In this document: positions 60,779 through 64,000 of the stretch, piece after piece | How the letters are laid out: each line of letters begins with the position of its first letter | Position numbering within the stretch: the stretch's first letter is position 1 | Assembly: GCF_900196725.1 (NCBI RefSeq) | Contig: NZ_FZMP01000112.1 | Location: forward strand, 1-64,000 | Reading direction: 5' to 3' | Length of the DNA stretch: 64,000 nucleotides | Source: Candidatus Methanoperedens nitratireducens | Lineage (GTDB): Archaea; Halobacteriota; Methanosarcinia; Methanosarcinales; Methanoperedenaceae | Made by a program: the position numbers and the translations under genes | The notes under the pieces: model-generated | Databases searched by the model: none | What the model was told of the DNA's origin: nothing | Seen by the model: only the letters and a program-made list of their open reading frames with translations

Positions 60779-61024
60779 TTAAAATATCCCAAGCCTGGAG
60801 GCGAGTTCTGTCGCAGCGTTCGGCTCTTCGAATACCACGATGGCTTTCTTCTTTCCTTTGGGCGTCAGCATCATATTAACGCTTAGCACCTTCACTTTAT
60901 AGAGCGCCTCAAGCTCTTTTTTCACCTTGTCTTTAGTATCGTTGACATCAACTATGAACTGAAGAGTGTTATTCTGCTCAGCCATGAGTGTTGCTTTTTC
61001 TGTTACGTACGGATGCTGGATCAT
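60779..61024 (-). CDS. rpl23: Ribosomal protein L23 (uL23)
   Basis: 81 residues. [21 protein letters not shown] start and [17 protein letters not shown]. Overlaps L4 by 4 bp. Confidence 0.94.
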   Translation of the reverse strand: MIQHPYVTEKATLMAEQNNTLQFIVDVNDTKDKVKKELEALYKVKVLSVNMMLTPKGKKKAIVVFEEPNAATELASRLGIF

Positions 61025-61773
61025 TGCATTGCCTCCTCGAGTTTTGCAACTGCGGATTCCGTATATATCGTCAGGCGTCCTGCTGATGCTCCCGGGGCTA
61101 ACAATTCTGCGCTAAGCTTATCGGGAGTAACTATTTCCACTCCCGCGAGGTTTCGCGCCGCTTTAACTATCCCCTTATCTTCAACCGTGACAATCAGAAT
61201 GCTCTTGGCCTTCTTATATTTCCTGCCGCGGAGTTTGCCTTTCCCTGCGCGGATCGTCTTATCTTTCGCCCTTTCCACATCATCCCATACGCGGACTGCT
61301 TCCATGAAAGCCTTAACATCCTTTGTCTTTGTAAGGGCTGAAAGTTCATCCGCAGCGACTAGTGGCAACTGGGCAGAGAACTGGTGTCCTCTTTTCTTTA
61401 CAAGCTGTTCATTGCCAGTAGCAGCGATCGCTGATTTAATGGCTTTGTTGCGCTCCTTGTCATTGATCTTCTCGCTCCTGTCGGTCTCAGGTTTCGGGGG
61501 ATGCGCTTCCCTGCCTTTTACTGCCTGGGGTATCCTTGCTGATTTGCTGCTGTTCTTGAGCCTTGCTACTCTTGATACGCCGCGTCCCGGTCCCCAGCCT
61601 TCGGCTGATGTTCTCATGCCTGCGTACATATGCGGACCATACGGCTGCTGGCGGTTCGCCTGTGATGCAAGTACAGCCCTCTTGATCAGGTCAGGGCGGA
61701 AAGGCTCATCAAAGAGCGCCGATGTTATCTTTTTTGTAGAATTTCCTGATAAGTCTATTATATTTACTTCCAT
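61021..61773 (-). CDS. rpl4: Ribosomal protein L4 (uL4)
   Basis: About 250 residues from ATG 61773 (GGTGATT before it). [38 protein letters not shown] start, then the extended tunnel loop [14 protein letters not shown]. Confidence 0.94.
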   Translation of the reverse strand: MEVNIIDLSGNSTKKITSALFDEPFRPDLIKRAVLASQANRQQPYGPHMYAGMRTSAEGWGPGRGVSRVARLKNSSKSARIPQAVKGREAHPPKPETDRSEKINDKERNKAIKSAIAATGNEQLVKKRGHQFSAQLPLVAADELSALTKTKDVKAFMEAVRVWDDVERAKDKTIRAGKGKLRGRKYKKAKSILIVTVEDKGIVKAARNLAGVEIVTPDKLSAELLAPGASAGRLTIYTESAVAKLEEAMQ

Positions 61774-61778
61774 TGGAA

Positions 61779-62786
61779 TCACCCTTGTTTTGACTCTTGG
61801 CTTAAATACGTTATCTCCGGAACTGGCATTTGTTTCGCTGATCTGATAGCAGGGCGCAGCCGGATAAGTCTCTTAACAGGACCTGGCACGCTGCCCTTGA
61901 TAATTATATAATCATTCCTGACAATACCGTAATTTAAAAATCCACCTTCAGGGGTCACCGTCTTGCCATCCTTGCCTATCTGCATGACCCTCTTGTTGAA
62001 CTCAGTTCTCTGGTGGTAGCCTGTCTGGCCAAGCTGTGGGACTCTCCAGCTCACGTGTGCTGGATGCCACGCACCGAGAGTGCCTATCTCACGAACGCTC
62101 CCTGCCCTTGAGTGTTTGGACTTCTGTAGCTGTATGCCCCAGCGCTTCACCGGTCCCTGCAACCCTTTACCAATGGTTATTGCAAGAATATCGATAATAT
62201 CCCCGCTGTTGAACACATCGCCTATACTGATGGATTTTCCAAGAAGGTTCTTCGCATACTCAAAGCGCGCCTTTAATTCAGTGCCTCCGATGTTATTCTC
62301 CATTATTTCAGGTTTTTTCTTGGGTATGCCCGTCACTTTTTCAGGTAACGTATACATTATAACTCTCAAATCCCTTGCAATGCCGTCCTTGATGAGCTGC
62401 TCGATCTTCGTAAGCGCTGCCGGCAGGTCATGTTTCTTTGGTACCACAATTGCACGGTTGAGTTCTTTATCAAACTCGGTCGTCCACGCTTCGGCTATTG
62501 CATGTGCCCCGTTCGTTGTACTGTTGTAAACCCTGATGCCCGCGACCTTCATAGGTGGAGCTTCCAGGATTGTAACAGGTACTGAGACTTCCATCCCTGA
62601 GGTCAGGCTGTTGGGCACATCGTCGGTCATGACTACGTGTGTCATACCGGCTTTGTAGCCTGCAAAACCCAATAGCTTAGGCTCTTTCTTCGTAGGCCAT
62701 GATCTCACCCGCGGGATTTCGCTTCTTGCTCTTACTCGCGGGCTATATGCAATAGACCCGCGCCTTGGTCTGTGAGGATGTGACAT
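61779..62786 (-). CDS. rpl3: Ribosomal protein L3 (uL3)
   Basis: 335 residues, first gene of the cluster. [19 protein letters not shown] start and the [38 protein letters not shown] loop near the peptidyl-transferase centre. AAGGAG lies eight bases before the ATG; the leader starts with a hairpin (62811-62832). Confidence 0.95.
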   Translation of the reverse strand: MSHPHRPRRGSIAYSPRVRARSEIPRVRSWPTKKEPKLLGFAGYKAGMTHVVMTDDVPNSLTSGMEVSVPVTILEAPPMKVAGIRVYNSTTNGAHAIAEAWTTEFDKELNRAIVVPKKHDLPAALTKIEQLIKDGIARDLRVIMYTLPEKVTGIPKKKPEIMENNIGGTELKARFEYAKNLLGKSISIGDVFNSGDIIDILAITIGKGLQGPVKRWGIQLQKSKHSRAGSVREIGTLGAWHPAHVSWRVPQLGQTGYHQRTEFNKRVMQIGKDGKTVTPEGGFLNYGIVRNDYIIIKGSVPGPVKRLIRLRPAIRSAKQMPVPEITYLSQESKQG

Positions 62787-62810
62787 TTTCTTTCTCCTTG
62801 ATATCCTTGA

Positions 62811-62832
62811 AGACCCCGCATTTACGGGGTCT
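62811..62832 (-). promoter_or_regulatory. 5'-terminal stem-loop of the ribosomal-protein mRNA leader
   Basis: AGACCCCG (62811-62818) and CGGGGTCT (62825-62832) form a perfect 8-bp stem with a 6-nt loop. It lies 24 bp before the L3 ATG and, given the TATA box at 62850-62862, would occupy the extreme 5' end of the transcript. No T run follows, so it is not a simple terminator. Confidence 0.6.
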
Positions 62833-62849
62833 GATGAACACTAATACGG

Positions 62850-62862
62850 AGGTTTTTATACA
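62850..62862 (-). promoter_or_regulatory. TATA box of the ribosomal-protein operon
   Basis: On the minus strand CTTGTATAAAAACC is a good archaeal TATA element; with typical spacing the transcription start falls near 62832-62835, immediately before the hairpin. Confidence 0.55.
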
Positions 62863-63085
62863 AGTTGCGAACTTCGATGAACTTCTGTACTGTTCTTTTT
62901 AGACAGGTTCAGGTGTTCGCAGATAGGTCATCACAAATAGACTTTGACTTACATGCACTGGCGGGCATACGATAACCGCATTGGCCCTGCACTTCATCAA
63001 ATCCGACTTTGATCGACTTCAACTTGCGTTATATTAACGCTTCGTACTTTGCACTTTAAAAGAGGAGGAAGTATATAAACGCTTT
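62863..63085. other. Intergenic region without recognised gene
   Basis: About 220 bp with no open frame worth reporting, no tRNA-like fold, and one TATA-like GTATATAAAC at 63071-63080 that could drive transcription in either direction. It precedes the fold-back repeats. Confidence 0.4.
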
Positions 63086-63256
63086 GGAGCGCTCGAGACC
63101 ATCCGCTAATTCCAATTTCTCAACTACATATCTTTTTTCGGAGTTGAAAATCAGCCAATAGACAGGATTGACAGGATTGACAGGATAAATTTTTTAAATC
63201 TCAATCCTGTTAATCCTGTTATCCTGTCAAATTAGCGGATGGTCTCGGAGCGCTCG
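63086..63256. repeat. Nested fold-back repeat with CAGGAT iterons
   Basis: GAGACCATCCGCTAATT (63095-63111) and its exact complement (63230-63246) form 17-bp outer arms, both flanked outside by the palindromic GAGCGCTC (GGAGCGCTCG at 63086 and 63247). Inside, GACAGGAT-type direct repeats (63161-63186) pair with CAATCCTGTTAATCCTGTTATCCTGTC-like sequence (63202-63228). The CAGGATT repeat is a well-known dispersed type in prokaryotic genomes. Confidence 0.7.
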
Positions 63257-63544
63257 GCTGTAGGACACTATGGCGTCAAAATGCCGTCTGAGTAATTTTT
63301 AGGTTTTGAACAAATCAACTCTATGAAATCGCCTCTCCAGATGCGTAATTTTCGTCATTTTTATCCACACATAACCCTTGATTCATAGTGTAAAATCTAG
63401 TGTAACATATTACACTATAATATTCATCAAAAAATCAAGTAACGGTGTAAAATTCACTATGCATAGGTCGAGAATCATTGGGTCAAAGGAAATTTCTCTA
63501 TGGTAAGGACAGACGCTATAATGACGCCATAGTGTCCCACAGCC
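63256..63544. repeat. Second fold-back element, MITE-like, with TAGTGTAA boxes
   Basis: 22-bp terminal inverted repeats, 63256-63277 and 63523-63544, differ at one position. The ~245-bp interior is AT-rich and non-coding. It contains TAGTGTAA at 63386 and 63398, the latter pairing with TTACACTA (63410-63417) around a 4-nt loop, and a third related site near 63445. It adjoins the first fold-back element exactly at 63256. Confidence 0.65.
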
Positions 63545-63669
63545 GCACATTCCGGCAGATTTATATACTATGAAATTCTTGAGGTGCTACTGTGGGCAGG
63601 TAAACTTCTTTTTTAATACACTAACCCCCACTCCCCAACCTGCCTATCTTATTATTAATCGGTTGTTTT

Positions 63670-64000
63670 TCAAAGGCTTTTCAGAAACTTTAAACTGGCC
63701 GCCCCTTCCTCTATAGTTCTTGCCTCTGTCACAGCTCTCCCCTTATACCCGTCCAGTTTCCTTACAACCTTTTTCCAGTTCACATTACCCTTGCCAAGCT
63801 GGAGATGTTCATCGCTCTTCCCCATGTTATCATGAATATGTATGTGGATTACCTTGCTTAGATCGCTCAGGAACCCATCGACATTTCCGTTCGTGTTCGC
63901 ATGACCCACATCAAGCGTAAGCCCTACATTCTCTCGCTCCAGCGATTCGATCATCCCCAGGATTTCACCCGGCTGTTTTCCAAGGATGAATTGCATGTTG
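63670..64000 (-). CDS. Sugar phosphate isomerase/epimerase-like TIM-barrel protein (partial)
   Basis: The C-terminal ~110 residues of a protein that continues past the window end; the frame is open at 64000 and there is no start. VGLTLDVGHAN, HIHIHDN----DEHLQLGKGNVNW are the metal-binding and barrel-strand motifs of the xylose-isomerase-like/AP-endonuclease 2 family. Convergent context: the fold-back repeats lie downstream of its stop codon. Confidence 0.75.
   Translation of the reverse strand, partial: NMQFILGKQPGEILGMIESLERENVGLTLDVGHANTNGNVDGFLSDLSKVIHIHIHDNMGKSDEHLQLGKGNVNWKKVVRKLDGYKGRAVTEARTIEEGAASLKFLKSL

Noticed and set aside
61013-61846. 277-codon open frame antisense to L4
   Set aside because: Complete overlap with rpl4 and L23/L3 ends; no recognisable protein features.
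62863-63085. Possible C/D-box RNA (CTGATGA at 62831) or tRNA-like fold
   Set aside because: No matching D box at suitable distance and no cloverleaf can be drawn; only chance motifs.

Overview
The window is archaeal and most resembles a Methanosarcinales-type genome, with a Candidatus Methanoperedens (ANME-2d)-like relative the best guess. Evidence seen in the sequence: a complete archaeal ribosomal-protein cluster (L32e, L19e, S4e, RNase P Rnp1), archaeal SecY, HdrABC heterodisulfide reductase, CofC (coenzyme F420), PurP, a two-subunit PycA/PycB pyruvate carboxylase, GGGTGA-type ribosome-binding sites and AT-rich TATA boxes. Large multiheme c-type cytochromes and an NrfD/HybB-type membrane complex are what point towards the anaerobic methanotroph side; this placement is inference. 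No rRNA, tRNA or CRISPR array was found.

Region 1 (1-5420): a V4R-domain gene relic, a helically phased 10-bp repeat array, then a probable operon: small membrane protein, a ribbon-helix-helix/V4R regulator resembling the redox sensor MsvR in its sensor half, a membrane-anchored seven-heme cytochrome, a Tat-exported four-cluster ferredoxin and an NrfD/HybB quinone-interacting subunit. The last three form a likely (mena)quinol:cytochrome c electron-transfer module. Region 2 (5420-10360) is accessory: a PIN-domain relic, a 35-codon gene coupled to a membrane protein, a PadR regulator with a CaCA exchanger, an IS200-like transposase and small orphan genes.

Region 3 (10366-23951) is mostly metabolism: chorismate-lyase-like protein, DUF5611, an NrpR-domain protein, oligoendopeptidase F, a degenerate S2P-like protein, BirA-PycA-PycB (biotin ligase beside its substrate carboxylase), LL-diaminopimelate aminotransferase, a polyprenyl diphosphate synthase and a radical SAM protein. 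Region 4 (23977-33877): a perfect 32-bp fold-back repeat, hdrCBA with a cysteine-less MvhD-like tail on HdrA, cofC, a DtxR-type regulator with znuACB, pdxS and a UPF0175/PIN toxin-antitoxin pair.

Region 5 (34035-41802): DNA polymerase IV, then a metal/thiol-flavoured island (DUF5714, two SHOCT membrane proteins, a Met-rich PepSY-like protein, two methyltransferases, ArsR, DsrE, OsmC) with the same 6-8-6 palindrome in front of two of its units; then an M29 peptidase, HxlR and small genes. Region 6 (41894-49611): a 1163-residue multiheme cytochrome with Cna-B/SdrD-like tails, purP, an FAD dehydrogenase with an apparent one-base frameshift at its start, and a CitG-family/DUF447 pair.

Region 7 (49729-62786, minus strand): secY and 24 genes of the S10/spc-type ribosomal cluster, read from L3 towards secY, preceded by a leader that appears to start with a stem-loop. 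The remainder (62787-64000) holds nested fold-back repeats and the end of a sugar-phosphate-isomerase-like gene running off the window.
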